64,000 nucleotides of DNA from JBDSLU01 sp963844435 (GTDB lineage: Bacteria; Acidobacteriota; Vicinamibacteria; Vicinamibacterales; Vicinamibacteraceae), in NCBI GenBank assembly GCA_963844435.1, contig CAWJOG010000004.1, positions 186,001 to 250,000 on the forward strand. Reading direction: 5' to 3'. The notes under the pieces were generated by a model, which worked only from the letters and a program-made list of their open reading frames with translations, did no database searches and was not told the origin of the DNA. Positions within the stretch are counted from its first letter, which is position 1. Every line of letters begins with the position of its first letter. A program made the position numbers and the translations under genes. Positions 1 to 7,596 of the stretch are shown one piece after another.

Positions 1-209
1 GGCTGAGCCACGCCCCGACGCGAACGAGGTAGTCTACTCCAAGTCGCGTCCCAGCCGCCAGCAAGGGCGCAAACGTGCGACGATTGCGCTCCCGGGTGTG
101 CCCGTTCCGCACGCCCGAACGGCTCGATTGCATCTGCTACGCTCGGCGTTCAAGTTGCGACATCGCGACGCCGATGTTCCGATGAGGACGGCGCCTGCGA
201 ACCGCGCCG

Positions 210-2219
210 GTGATGTCAGACGTCGAACAGCCGCCGCAGCAGGCGCACGCTTCGGTCTCCGATCCACCAACGGCCACCGCCGCCATGCCCTCCGTGTCGC
301 CGTCCGTCTCGCCGGAGCAGCAGCAGCTCGATCAGCAGGCCTACCTGCAGCACGCGCTGGCGGTCAGCGTCATCGGCGTCTGGCACGTCGACATCGCCAC
401 CGGCGCGCAGTGGTGGTCGCCCGAGACGTATCAGCTGTTCGGCGTCGATCCGGCGCTGCCGCTGCGCGTCGACGACTTCTACGCCCGCGTCCACCCCGAC
501 GATCACGAGCGGGTCCGCGCCGCGACGGCCCGGGCGATCGACACGGGGTCGGTGTACGACGTCGAGCATCGCATCGTCACCCCGCTCGGGCTCGTGAAGT
601 GGGTGCACGAGCGCGCCACCGTCGAGCGCGCCGCCGACGGCACACCGACGCGGCTCGTCGGCGTCGTCCGCGACATCAGCGACACGCGGCTGGCCGAGGA
701 GGCCCTGCGCGCGAGCCGCGGCCGCCTGCAGGCGATCGTCGAGAACATGCCGGTGCTGATGACCGCGCTCGACGACGAGGGCCACTTCGTGTTCTGGAAC
801 AAGGAGTGCGAGCGCGTCACCGGCTTCACCGCCGACGAGGTGCTCGCCGACGTCGGCTTCATCCATCGCTTCATCCCGGACCCCCTCGAGCGGGCGCGGA
901 TGCGCCGCGACGTGCCGCTGCCGGGCGTGGAGTTCCGCGACTGGGAGCTGACGATCACCTGCAAGGACGGCACGAAGCGGACCATCGCCTGGTCGAACAT
1001 CTCCGGCGAGTGCCCGCTGCCGGAGTGGTCGACGTGGGCAGTCGGCGTCGACGTCACCGAGCGCAAGCAGCTCGAGGAGCAGTTCCTGCAGTCGCAGAAG
1101 ATGGAGGCGATCGGCCGGCTCGCCGGCGGCATCGCGCACGACTTCAACAACCTGCTCACCGTCGTGCAGGGCTACACCGACGTCATCCTCGGCGAGATCG
1201 CGACGTCGCATCCGCACCGGCCGGCGCTCGAGCAGGTCAAGCGCGCCGGCGAGCGCGCCGCCGCCCTGACCCGCCAGCTGCTGCTGTTCACGCGCCGGCA
1301 GGTCGTCGAGGCGCGCGTCGTCGATCTCAACGCCATCGTCCGCGAGCTCGATCGCATGCTGCGGCGCCTGATCGGCGAGGACCTGGAGCTCGACATCCGC
1401 ACCGTCGGCGAGTCCTGCCCGATCAAGACCGACCCGGGCCAGATCGAGCAGGTGCTGATGAACCTGGCGGTCAACGCCCGCGACGCGATGCCCAACGGCG
1501 GCCGGCTGGTCATCGAGACGGCGCTGCAGACCGTGACCGCGGCCCAGGCCGCGCGCCGCACCAACATGCCGGCCGGATCGTGGGTCTGCCTGCGCGTGTC
1601 GGACAACGGCACCGGCATGGACCACGACACGCTGGCCCACATCTTCGAGCCGTTCTTCACCACCAAGGCGCCGGGCCAGGGCACCGGCCTCGGTCTGGCG
1701 ACGGTGTTCGGCATCGTCCAGCAGAACGGCGGCCACATCGAGGTCTCCAGCACCAAGGGCGTCGGCTCGATCTTCTCGATCTACCTGCCGCGGACCACCG
1801 AGGCGATGACGCCGAGCGGCACCCACCGCATCGCGCGGCTGCCGGCCAAGGGCGACGAGACGATCCTGCTGGTCGAGGACGACGAGGACGTCCGCGAACT
1901 GGCCCGCGAAGGGCTGATGCTGCGCGGCTACAAGGTGCTCGACGTGCGGGACGGCAGCGAGGCGTTCCTGCTCTCGCAGGGCTACCAGGGCCCGATCCAC
2001 CTCATGGTCACGGACGTGATCATGCCGATCATGAACGGCCCGCAGGTGGCCGAGCTGATCGCCATCCACCGCCCGGCGACCAAGGTGCTGTTCATCTCCG
2101 GCTACACCGGCGACCTGCCGTTCACGCCGCAGCCCGGCGGCCAGCAGCCGGTGCTGCTCTACAAGCCGTTCACGATCGACGTGCTCGCCCGCAAGGTCCG
2201 CGACGTCCTGGACAGCTGA
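210..2219 (+). CDS. PAS-domain hybrid sensor histidine kinase with C-terminal receiver
   Basis: Predicted cytoplasmic hybrid sensor kinase of 669 residues. No membrane segment or signal peptide is visible. A Pro/Ser/Gln-rich tail (1-35) is followed by two PAS-like regions (about 45-165, with the YDVEHRI...GVVRDISD signature, and about 175-300). The HisKA/HATPase_c core has the H-box GGIAHDFNNLL (His about 310), a DNGTGMD box and GTGLGLATVFG. It is the HDFNN class, which often phosphorylates an attached receiver. The receiver (about 550-665) has LLVEDDEDV, the phospho-acceptor in VTDVIMP (Asp about 602) and the conserved Lys in YKPF. The input signal is unknown and no separate output gene is adjacent. 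GTG at 210 is followed directly by ATG at 213, and either may be the start. The upstream 209 bases hold nothing I can name. Confidence 0.9.
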   Translation: MMSDVEQPPQQAHASVSDPPTATAAMPSVSPSVSPEQQQLDQQAYLQHALAVSVIGVWHVDIATGAQWWSPETYQLFGVDPALPLRVDDFYARVHPDDHERVRAATARAIDTGSVYDVEHRIVTPLGLVKWVHERATVERAADGTPTRLVGVVRDISDTRLAEEALRASRGRLQAIVENMPVLMTALDDEGHFVFWNKECERVTGFTADEVLADVGFIHRFIPDPLERARMRRDVPLPGVEFRDWELTITCKDGTKRTIAWSNISGECPLPEWSTWAVGVDVTERKQLEEQFLQSQKMEAIGRLAGGIAHDFNNLLTVVQGYTDVILGEIATSHPHRPALEQVKRAGERAAALTRQLLLFTRRQVVEARVVDLNAIVRELDRMLRRLIGEDLELDIRTVGESCPIKTDPGQIEQVLMNLAVNARDAMPNGGRLVIETALQTVTAAQAARRTNMPAGSWVCLRVSDNGTGMDHDTLAHIFEPFFTTKAPGQGTGLGLATVFGIVQQNGGHIEVSSTKGVGSIFSIYLPRTTEAMTPSGTHRIARLPAKGDETILLVEDDEDVRELAREGLMLRGYKVLDVRDGSEAFLLSQGYQGPIHLMVTDVIMPIMNGPQVAELIAIHRPATKVLFISGYTGDLPFTPQPGGQQPVLLYKPFTIDVLARKVRDVLDS

Positions 2220-2223
2220 CGCC

Positions 2224-2321
2224 GCGCGCGTGCGGGCGCCGCGACGCGCCTGGCGTCGCGAATAGCAGACCGCACGTCCAAGGCGCGGCCCGCGGCCGGC
2301 CGTGAGAGGCCAGCCGCCAAC
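2224..2321 (+). repeat. Structured intergenic repeat, copy A
   Basis: First of four copies of a roughly 100 bp element. Helix P1 pairs GCGTGCGG (2228-2235) with CCGCACGT (2270-2277). It encloses P2, GCGACGC/GCGTCGC with loop GCCTG (2241-2259), and the conserved strand GAATAGCAG. P3 is GCGGCCGGCC/GGCCAGCCGC with loop GTGAGA (2292-2317), followed by CAAC. One P3 pair is mismatched and one P1 pair is G-T. The element fills the gap between the kinase gene and the convergent surE. Function unknown. Confidence 0.8.
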
Positions 2322-2325
2322 ATGC

Positions 2326-3060
2326 TCAGACGAGCTTTTCGACGAGCGCCAGCGCCGCGTGCGCGGTGAGATCGGGCTGCAGCGGCGTCACCGAGACGTA
2401 GCCCTCGCGCACGGCGACGTGGTCGGCGCGCTCGCCGTCGGCGTAGGTGTCCTCGCCTTCCTCGATCCAGTAGTACGGCCGCCCGCGCGGATCCATCGAC
2501 GCCGCCACCTTGGTCACGTGGTTGCGCATGCCCTGAACGGTGACCTTGACGCCCTTCGGGACGCCGCGCGGCACGTTGACGTTGAGGAGCGTGCGCGACG
2601 GCAGACCATGCCGCAGCACCTGCGCCGCGATGCGCTCGGTCGCGGCGGCGGCGGGACCGAAATCGAACGGATCGCCGGTCCGTTGAAGCGACACCGCGAT
2701 TCCCGGTGTGCCGAGCAGCGCGCCCTCGAGCGCGCCGCCGACAGTGCCCGAATAGGTGACGTCGTCGCCGAGGTTGTAGCCCTTGTTGATGCCCGAGACG
2801 ACCAGGTCCGGCAGCCCCGTGAGGACGTGGACCACCCCCAGGTTCACGCAGTCCGCCGGCGTGCCGTCGACCGAGAAGACGCCCTCGCGCAGCCGCTCGA
2901 GCCGGAGGGGACGGGCAATGGTCAACGCGTGGCCGATTGCGCTCGCCTCCCCCAACGGGGCGACGACGGTCACGTCGCCGATCGAGCGGAGCGCGTCCGC
3001 CAGCGCGTGCAGGCCTTCCGAGTAGACACCGTCGTCGTTGGTGACGAGAATCCTGGGCAT
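2326..3060 (-). CDS. surE: 5'/3'-nucleotidase SurE
   Basis: SurE is a metal-dependent phosphatase acting on nucleoside 5'- and 3'-monophosphates, linked to stationary-phase survival. The 244-residue product has the family N-terminus MPRILVTNDDGVYSEG, whose paired Asp residues bind the metal. It also has APLGEASAIGHALT and the metal-binding VVSGINKGYNLGDDVTYSGTV region (split here as SGINKG and NLGDDV motifs). Length is normal for the family. ATG at 3060 fits the family N-terminus; the longer upstream reading would run into repeat copy B. The gene lies alone, flanked by two inverted copies of the structured repeat (A at its 3' side, B 10 bp upstream of its start), so copy B would be in its 5' leader. 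I see no clear Shine-Dalgarno. Confidence 0.93.
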   Translation of the reverse strand: MPRILVTNDDGVYSEGLHALADALRSIGDVTVVAPLGEASAIGHALTIARPLRLERLREGVFSVDGTPADCVNLGVVHVLTGLPDLVVSGINKGYNLGDDVTYSGTVGGALEGALLGTPGIAVSLQRTGDPFDFGPAAAATERIAAQVLRHGLPSRTLLNVNVPRGVPKGVKVTVQGMRNHVTKVAASMDPRGRPYYWIEEGEDTYADGERADHVAVREGYVSVTPLQPDLTAHAALALVEKLV

Positions 3061-3069
3061 ATTTGCTTG

Positions 3070-3167
3070 GTTGGCGGCCGGCCTCTCACGGCCGGCCGCG
3101 GGCCGCCCTCCTGGCGTGCCGTCTGCTATTCGCGGCGCTGGGCGCGCCGCGGCGCCGGCACGCGGGC
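3070..3167 (-). repeat. Structured intergenic repeat, copy B
   Basis: Reverse-oriented copy lying between the divergent surE and hemH. On the minus strand P1 is GCGTGCCG/CGGCACGC, P2 is GCGGCGC/GCGCCGC with loop GCCCA, and P3 is a perfect 10 bp GCGGCCGGCC/GGCCGGCCGC with loop GTGAGA. P3 lies at 3074-3099 on the plus strand. Compared with copy C, a P1 pair is swapped (C-G for G-C), so pairing is kept. The GAATAGCAG strand is conserved. The P3 end faces surE. Confidence 0.82.
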
Positions 3168-3242
3168 GGCGGCGATCGGACGAGTATACTCGCGGCTGGA
3201 TCCCGACCCGTGGCCCACACCACCCCCGCCCGTGCTGCCGCG

Positions 3243-4265
3243 ATGCCGTTCGACGCCGTCCTCTACGTAGGCTTCGGCGGCCCGGAGGGTCTCGGCGACA
3301 TCCGTCCGTTCCTCGCCAACGTGCTGCGCGGCCGGCGCATCCCGCCGGCACGGATCGAGGAGGTGGCGCATCATTACGAGCGCTTCGGCGGCGTGTCCCC
3401 GATCACCGAGATCACCGAGCGGCAGGCGCGCGCCCTCGAGACGGCGCTGCGCGCGCGCGGCCTGGCCCTGCCGGTGCGCGTCGGCACGCGCAACTGGCGG
3501 CCGATGCTCGCCGACACCTGCCGCGCGCTGCACGCCGCCGGGGCCCGCCGGCTGCTGATGCTGATCGCGGCGGCGCACCGCAGCTACTCGAGCTGCGAGC
3601 AGTACAAGCAGAACCTGTGGCAGGTGCAGGAAGAGCTCGCCGCGGAGGGCCTGGCGCCGTTCGACATCACCTACGCCGCCGACTGGCACCTCGCGCCCGG
3701 CGTCCTCGATGCGGTGGCCGAGCGGATCGCCGTGGCGCGCGCGACGCTGCCCGACGCCGTGCGCGATCGCGCGCGGCTCGTGTTCACCGCGCACTCGATT
3801 CCGACGACGATGCCCGCCGCCGATCGCTACGTCATGCAGCTGCGCGACTCGGCCGCCTCGGTCGCGGCGCTCGTCCACGCGAGGGATTGGGCGCTGGTCT
3901 TCCAGAGCCGCAGCGGACGACCCGAGGATCCGTGGCTCGAACCGGATGTGAACGACTACCTGCGCGAGGCGCGCGCGGGCGGCCTCGACGCGGCGATCCT
4001 GGTGCCGATCGGCTTCCTCGCGGATCACGTCGAGGTGCTCTACGACCTCGACGTCGAGGCGCGCGCGACCGCCCAGGAGATCGGGCTGGCGCTGGCCCGC
4101 GCCGAGGCGGTCAACGACCATCCCCGGTTCATCCAGGCGCTGGCGGACGTGGTGAGCGAGGCGGTGGCGCGCTACCGGCGGGGACGCCCGCTGTCGATCG
4201 TGCCGGCGGAGCCGCCGGCCAGGCGCGAGCTGCCGCCGCCAGTCAAGCCGGCGGCGGCGACATGA
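3243..4265 (+). CDS. hemH: Ferrochelatase
   Basis: Inserts ferrous iron into a porphyrin in the last steps of haem synthesis (protoporphyrin, or coproporphyrin in the CPD branch; the sequence does not say which). The product is about 340 residues, of normal ferrochelatase length. Visible motifs are YVGFGGPEG near the N-terminus, GGVSPITEIT, the catalytic-His segment VFTAHSIPTTM, the SRSGRPEDPWLEPDV region, and GFLADHVEVLYDLD carrying the conserved His and Glu. ATG at 3243 gives the family N-terminus; GTG at 3210 is an in-frame alternative that would add 11 residues. A TATACT box (3185-3190) could be its -10. No other haem genes are adjacent. Structured repeat copies lie on both sides. Confidence 0.93.
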   Translation: MPFDAVLYVGFGGPEGLGDIRPFLANVLRGRRIPPARIEEVAHHYERFGGVSPITEITERQARALETALRARGLALPVRVGTRNWRPMLADTCRALHAAGARRLLMLIAAAHRSYSSCEQYKQNLWQVQEELAAEGLAPFDITYAADWHLAPGVLDAVAERIAVARATLPDAVRDRARLVFTAHSIPTTMPAADRYVMQLRDSAASVAALVHARDWALVFQSRSGRPEDPWLEPDVNDYLREARAGGLDAAILVPIGFLADHVEVLYDLDVEARATAQEIGLALARAEAVNDHPRFIQALADVVSEAVARYRRGRPLSIVPAEPPARRELPPPVKPAAAT

Positions 4266-4302
4266 CGTCGAAACGCTAGCCGGCGACGGGCGTCGGGGCG
4301 CA

Positions 4303-4397
4303 GCCCGCGTGCGGCGCCGCCGGCGCGCCCAGCGTCGGCGAATAGCAGCCGCACGCCAGGAGGGCTGCCCGCGACGGCCTAGGGGGCCGTCGCCAAC
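4303..4397 (+). repeat. Structured intergenic repeat, copy C
   Basis: Third copy, downstream of hemH. P1 is GCGTGCGG/CCGCACGC (4307-4314 and 4349-4356). P2 is GCCGGCGC/GCGTCGGC with loop GCCCA and one G-T pair (4319-4339). P3 is GCGACGGCC/GGCCGTCGC (4371-4379 and 4385-4393) with a divergent loop TAGGG. The P3 sequence differs from the other copies but still pairs perfectly. The stop codon and last few codons of the neighbouring bacilliredoxin gene fall inside P3. Confidence 0.78.
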
Positions 4398-4816
4398 GAA
4401 GTGCAGTGCTTGTCGAAGGCGGCGACGAGGTCGTTGGCGATCGCTTCCGCCGACCGGCTCTCGATCTGGTGGCGCTCCATCATGTAGACGAGCTTGCCGC
4501 CCTTGAGGATGCCGACCGACGGGGACGACGGCGGGTAGCCGGTGAAGTAGCCGCGCGCGCGGTCCGTCGCGGCCGTGTCGGCGCCAGCGAAGACCGTCGC
4601 CGAGACGTCCGGCGTGACCGAGTGGTTGAGGGCGAGGGCGATGCCGGGCCGGGCCTTGCCGGCGGCGCAACCGCACACCGAGTTCACGACAATCATGAGC
4701 GTTCCCGGCGTCGACTGGACGGCCTGGTCGACCGCTTCGGATGTCCGGAGCTCCTTGACACCCAGGCTGGTCAGTTCCTCGCGCATGGGCGCCACGAGAT
4801 ATTCGGGGTAGGGCAC
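4379..4816 (-). CDS. BrxA/BrxB-family bacilliredoxin
   Basis: A 145-residue member of the BrxA/BrxB (YphP/YqiW) family, thiol-disulfide proteins that remove bacillithiol from protein cysteines. The N-terminus PYPEYLVAPMREEL and the active-site VNSVCGCAAGKARPG with the CGC motif are typical. GYFTGYPPSSPSVGI and the MMERHQIE segment also match the family. The start is GTG at 4816, because AAGGAG sits 8 bases upstream (complement of 4825-4830) and the product then begins exactly at the family N-terminus. The last codons and TAG stop lie within repeat copy C, so the C-terminal LATAP is probably repeat-derived. Transcribed divergently from the remnant that follows. Confidence 0.9.
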   Translation of the reverse strand: MPYPEYLVAPMREELTSLGVKELRTSEAVDQAVQSTPGTLMIVVNSVCGCAAGKARPGIALALNHSVTPDVSATVFAGADTAATDRARGYFTGYPPSSPSVGILKGGKLVYMMERHQIESRSAEAIANDLVAAFDKHCTSLATAP

Positions 4817-4824
4817 GTGCTGTT

Positions 4825-4830
4825 CTCCTT
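4825..4830 (-). promoter_or_regulatory. Shine-Dalgarno setting the bacilliredoxin start
   Basis: On the minus strand this reads AAGGAG, 8 bases before GTG at 4816. It decides for the GTG start over the in-frame ATG at 4837, which would add seven residues before the conserved PYPEYL. Confidence 0.75.
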
Positions 4831-4864
4831 GCCGCATCGCGGCGTTATCAGATCCCAGCCTACC

Positions 4865-5286
4865 ATGCCATTCCCTGTCCTTGCGGTTATCGGCCTCACC
4901 ACCGTCGCCGTCGCGGTGGCCTGCACTCCCCCGTTCGGGTTCGCGCAGACCGCCCCGTCATCGGCGCCGTCCGCGCCGACGGCGGAGCCCCCGGGGATTG
5001 CCCGGCACGCCGCCACGGGATACTCGGGCGCGAGGGCCCGGCCCCCGCGGTCGGTACCGGCGTCGTGCGGGGCCGCGTCGTGGCCGGGGACACCGGGCTG
5101 CCACTGCGGCGAGCCCGCGTGATGCTGAACTCGCTCGGTAAGGTGAGCCGCGGGTGACGCTCAGCCTCTCCGCGTCGGCCGCGACGCCATGGCAGGTGAA
5201 GCGCTTGGCGGCAGGCCGCCAAGCCGTTCCGCCTCCGGGAGGGCGACACGGCCACGCTGTCGCTCACGCTAGCGCCTGTCCCCTGA
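4865..5286 (+). pseudogene. Decayed secreted protein with carboxypeptidase-regulatory-like domain
   Basis: ATG at 4865 begins a convincing signal peptide (MPFPVLAVIGLTTVAVAVAC...FAQ). After a frame change near 5040 the text GTGVVRGRVVAGDTGLPLRR (5054-5113) is the start of a carboxypeptidase-regulatory-like beta-sandwich, cut by a stop soon after VMLNSLGKVSRG. A third stretch, KPFRLREGDTATLSLTLAP (5222-5278), is the usual end of such a domain. The middle is missing. I read this as the two ends of a gene whose centre was deleted, with frameshifts. Its 3' end overlaps the convergent terC by 18 bases. Comparison with intact homologues would confirm the deletion. Confidence 0.6.
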
Positions 5287-6057
5287 CGCCGGCGTGACGT
5301 CGCGCTCCGGCTCGGACGCGGCCTCGCTGAACAGGGCCTCGGCCGGGTCGAGGGGCTCGTCGTCGGACACTTCGACGGCACCGACGCGCCGGGCATAGAG
5401 ATACGCCGCGGTGAAGATGACCACGATCAGGCCCAGCGAGAGCCACCGCGGCACCTCGAAGGCGAGGAAGTGCATCTGGTGCAGGTACTCGATCAGCAGC
5501 TTGATGCCGACCCACGCGATGATGATGAACGCGCCGTCGACGAGCGGCGGGTAGCGCTGCACGAACGTCAGGAGCTGGCCGATCAGCATCCGCATCGCGA
5601 CGATGCCGAGGAGGCCGCCGGTGATGATCACCCACAGCTTGTTCGACATCGCGACCGCCACCAGGATCGAGTCGATGGCGAAGACGATGTCCGTGAACTC
5701 CACCTTCACGACGGTGGCCCAGAAGGCCGACAGCCCGAGCCAGGGCCGGGCCGGCCGGAAGGTCCGCTTCTGCCCTGCGTCCGGCTTCTCCGTGAAGTGC
5801 GCGTACGGCAGGTACAGCAGGTAGGCGGCGCCAACCAGCTTCACCCACGCCACGTCGATGAGGTAGGCGGCGAGCGCGGTCGCCAGGGCGCGAAAGCCAA
5901 ACGCCCCGAGGATGCCGTAGCGCAGCGCCTTCTTCTGCTCGCTGCGCGGCAGGCCCAGCACGAGGATGGCCAGGACCAGGGCGTTGTCGGCGCTCAGCAG
6001 GCCCTCGAGCAGGACCAGCAGGCCGATGGTGACGAAGTCGGTGAATTGGACGTCCAC
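5269..6057 (-). CDS. TerC family integral membrane protein
   Basis: A 262-residue polytopic membrane protein of the TerC family (tellurium-resistance-associated; relatives export Mn2+). The two acidic family motifs are present in membrane segments: LLSADNALVLAILV (about residues 20-33) and EFTDIVFAIDSILVAVA (about 120-136). About seven hydrophobic segments can be counted. The C-terminal tail from residue 232 is acidic and probably cytoplasmic. The gene stands alone, convergent with the decayed gene and divergent from hspR. No yybP/mnt-type Mn2+ riboswitch is visible upstream. Confidence 0.88.
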   Translation of the reverse strand: MDVQFTDFVTIGLLVLLEGLLSADNALVLAILVLGLPRSEQKKALRYGILGAFGFRALATALAAYLIDVAWVKLVGAAYLLYLPYAHFTEKPDAGQKRTFRPARPWLGLSAFWATVVKVEFTDIVFAIDSILVAVAMSNKLWVIITGGLLGIVAMRMLIGQLLTFVQRYPPLVDGAFIIIAWVGIKLLIEYLHQMHFLAFEVPRWLSLGLIVVIFTAAYLYARRVGAVEVSDDEPLDPAEALFSEAASEPERDVTPASGDRR

Positions 6058-6159
6058 GATCAGTCCACCAGTATCCTCCGAAAGCCGCGCCGGCCGCCAT
6101 GCACGCAGCCGCCGCGGCCGGGACGCCCGCGGCCGAACTCATCCGGCCCGAGTGAAGGC

Positions 6160-6189
6160 CTTGACACGACTCGTATCAAGTCTCACACT
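6160..6189 (+). promoter_or_regulatory. HAIR-like HspR operator over the hspR-dnaJ-clpB promoter
   Basis: CTTGACA-N7-TATCAAG (6160-6180) matches the layout of the HspR box HAIR (CTTGAGT-N7-ACTCAAG), keeping the outer CTTGA/TCAAG and the 7-base spacer. TTGACA inside it (6161-6166) is a good -35, with CACACT 17 bases later as a candidate -10. HspR binding here would block the promoter, as in known autoregulated systems. Confidence 0.7.
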
Positions 6190-6220
6190 TGGATCGACGC
6201 AGCCTGAGAGCCTGGCATCC

Positions 6221-6562
6221 ATGAGCATCGGCGACGATCTGTTCTTCATCAGCATGGCGGCGGAGCTGCTGGGCATGCATCCGCAGACGCTGCGCAAGTA
6301 CGAGCGGCTCGGCCTGATCCAGCCGACCCGGACGATCGGGAGCATGCGCGTCTACTCGCGCGACGAGCTCGAGCGGCTGCGCCTGATCAAGCACTTCGTC
6401 GACGAGGCCGGCGTCAACCTGGCCGGCGTGCAGCGGCTGCTCGCCATCGCCGACGTCGTGCGCGACATGCAGAACGTGACCGACGGCGAGCAGTCGCCGC
6501 GATCGCAGCTGCGCCGGCTGTCGGACGACCTGCGGCGCCTGACCACCCTTCTGGAGCTCTGA
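6221..6562 (+). CDS. hspR: MerR-family heat-shock repressor HspR
   Basis: A 113-residue MerR-type DNA-binding protein. The N-terminal winged helix-turn-helix reads ISMAAELLGMHPQTLRKYER then RTIGSMRVYS, typical of HspR, which represses chaperone operons with DnaK as co-repressor. A coiled dimerisation helix follows. ATG at 6221 places the HTH at the N-terminus. It is the first gene of hspR-dnaJ-clpB, 5 bases before dnaJ, and a HAIR-like site overlaps the promoter, consistent with autoregulation. No dnaK or grpE lies in the window. Confidence 0.88.
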   Translation: MSIGDDLFFISMAAELLGMHPQTLRKYERLGLIQPTRTIGSMRVYSRDELERLRLIKHFVDEAGVNLAGVQRLLAIADVVRDMQNVTDGEQSPRSQLRRLSDDLRRLTTLLEL

Positions 6563-6567
6563 GCGGC

Positions 6568-7596
6568 ATGGACTTCAAGGACTATTACGCGACGCTGGGG
6601 CTCACCAAGACGGCCACCGACAAGGAGATCAAGCAGGCCTTCCGCAAGCTGGCCCGCAAGTACCACCCCGACGTGAACCCCGGGGACAAGGCGGCCGAGG
6701 CGCGCTTCAAGGAGATCAACGAAGCCAACGAGGTGCTCAGCGACGCCGACAAGCGGCGCAAGTACGACGAGCTCGGCGCCAACTGGCGCGCCTACGAGAA
6801 CGTGCCGCCGGGCGCCCAGGGCTTCCCCGGGGGCTTCAGCGGCTTTGGCGGCTTCCAGGGACGCGGCGCCGGCACCTACACGACGGGCAGCGGCGGGCAG
6901 TACCGGACCGTGACGCAGGAGGAGATGGAGGAGCTCCTCGGCGGGAGCGGCGGCGGCTTCTCGGACTTCTTCACGACGTTCTTCGGCGGCGGCGGTGTGG
7001 GCAACGGCGACGAGCGGCGGACGCGCGGGCGCAGCCGGACCCGCACCGGCGCCGATCTCGAGCACCCCGTGCAGCTCTCGCTCGAGGAGGCATACCACGG
7101 GGCGCTGCGCCGCATCTCGCTGAAGCACGACGGCCACACGCGCGCGATCGACGTGCGCATCCCGGCCGGCGTCCGCGACGGGGCGCGGGTCCGCGTGTCC
7201 GGCGAGGGCGAGCCCGGCGCCAGCGGCGGACGCGCCGGCGACCTCTACCTGCGGGTGCAGGTGCTGCCGCACGGCCGCTTCGAGCGGCAGGGCGACGATC
7301 TGACCACGCGAGTCGAGGTGCCGCTGACGACCGCGGTGCTCGGCGGCGAAGCGGCGGTGACGACGCTGGCCGGCACCACCGTGCGGCTGAAGGTGCCGAC
7401 GACGACGCAGAACGGCCAGAAGTTCCGGGTCAAGGGCCAGGGCATGCCCGTGGCGGGCAAGCCCGAGGAACGCGGGGATCTCTACGTCGTCGCCGACGTC
7501 CAGCTGCCCCGCTCGCTCACGCCGGAGGCGCGCGCCCATTACGAGGCGCTGGCGCAGCTGGGCGAGCACGACTCACAGCCGAAGGTGTCCTCATGA
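6568..7596 (+). CDS. J-domain chaperone, CbpA/DnaJ type without zinc finger
   Basis: A 342-residue Hsp40 co-chaperone that would stimulate DnaK. The J domain (1-70) has YYATLGL, KYHPDVNPGD with the HPD motif, and RRKYDELG. A long Gly/Phe-rich region follows (about 83-150, many GGF/FGG units). The C-terminal substrate domains begin near DLEHPVQLSLEEAYHGA. There is no CxxCxGxG zinc finger, so it is a type II (CbpA-like) protein, as is usual when paired with HspR and ClpB. It overlaps clpB by 4 bases (ATGA), so translation is probably coupled. Confidence 0.9.
   Translation: MDFKDYYATLGLTKTATDKEIKQAFRKLARKYHPDVNPGDKAAEARFKEINEANEVLSDADKRRKYDELGANWRAYENVPPGAQGFPGGFSGFGGFQGRGAGTYTTGSGGQYRTVTQEEMEELLGGSGGGFSDFFTTFFGGGGVGNGDERRTRGRSRTRTGADLEHPVQLSLEEAYHGALRRISLKHDGHTRAIDVRIPAGVRDGARVRVSGEGEPGASGGRAGDLYLRVQVLPHGRFERQGDDLTTRVEVPLTTAVLGGEAAVTTLAGTTVRLKVPTTTQNGQKFRVKGQGMPVAGKPEERGDLYVVADVQLPRSLTPEARAHYEALAQLGEHDSQPKVSS

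Noticed and set aside
216..2069. Long minus-strand frame opposite the sensor kinase
   Set aside because: Same reason: composition of an antisense shadow, while the plus-strand kinase has all motifs.
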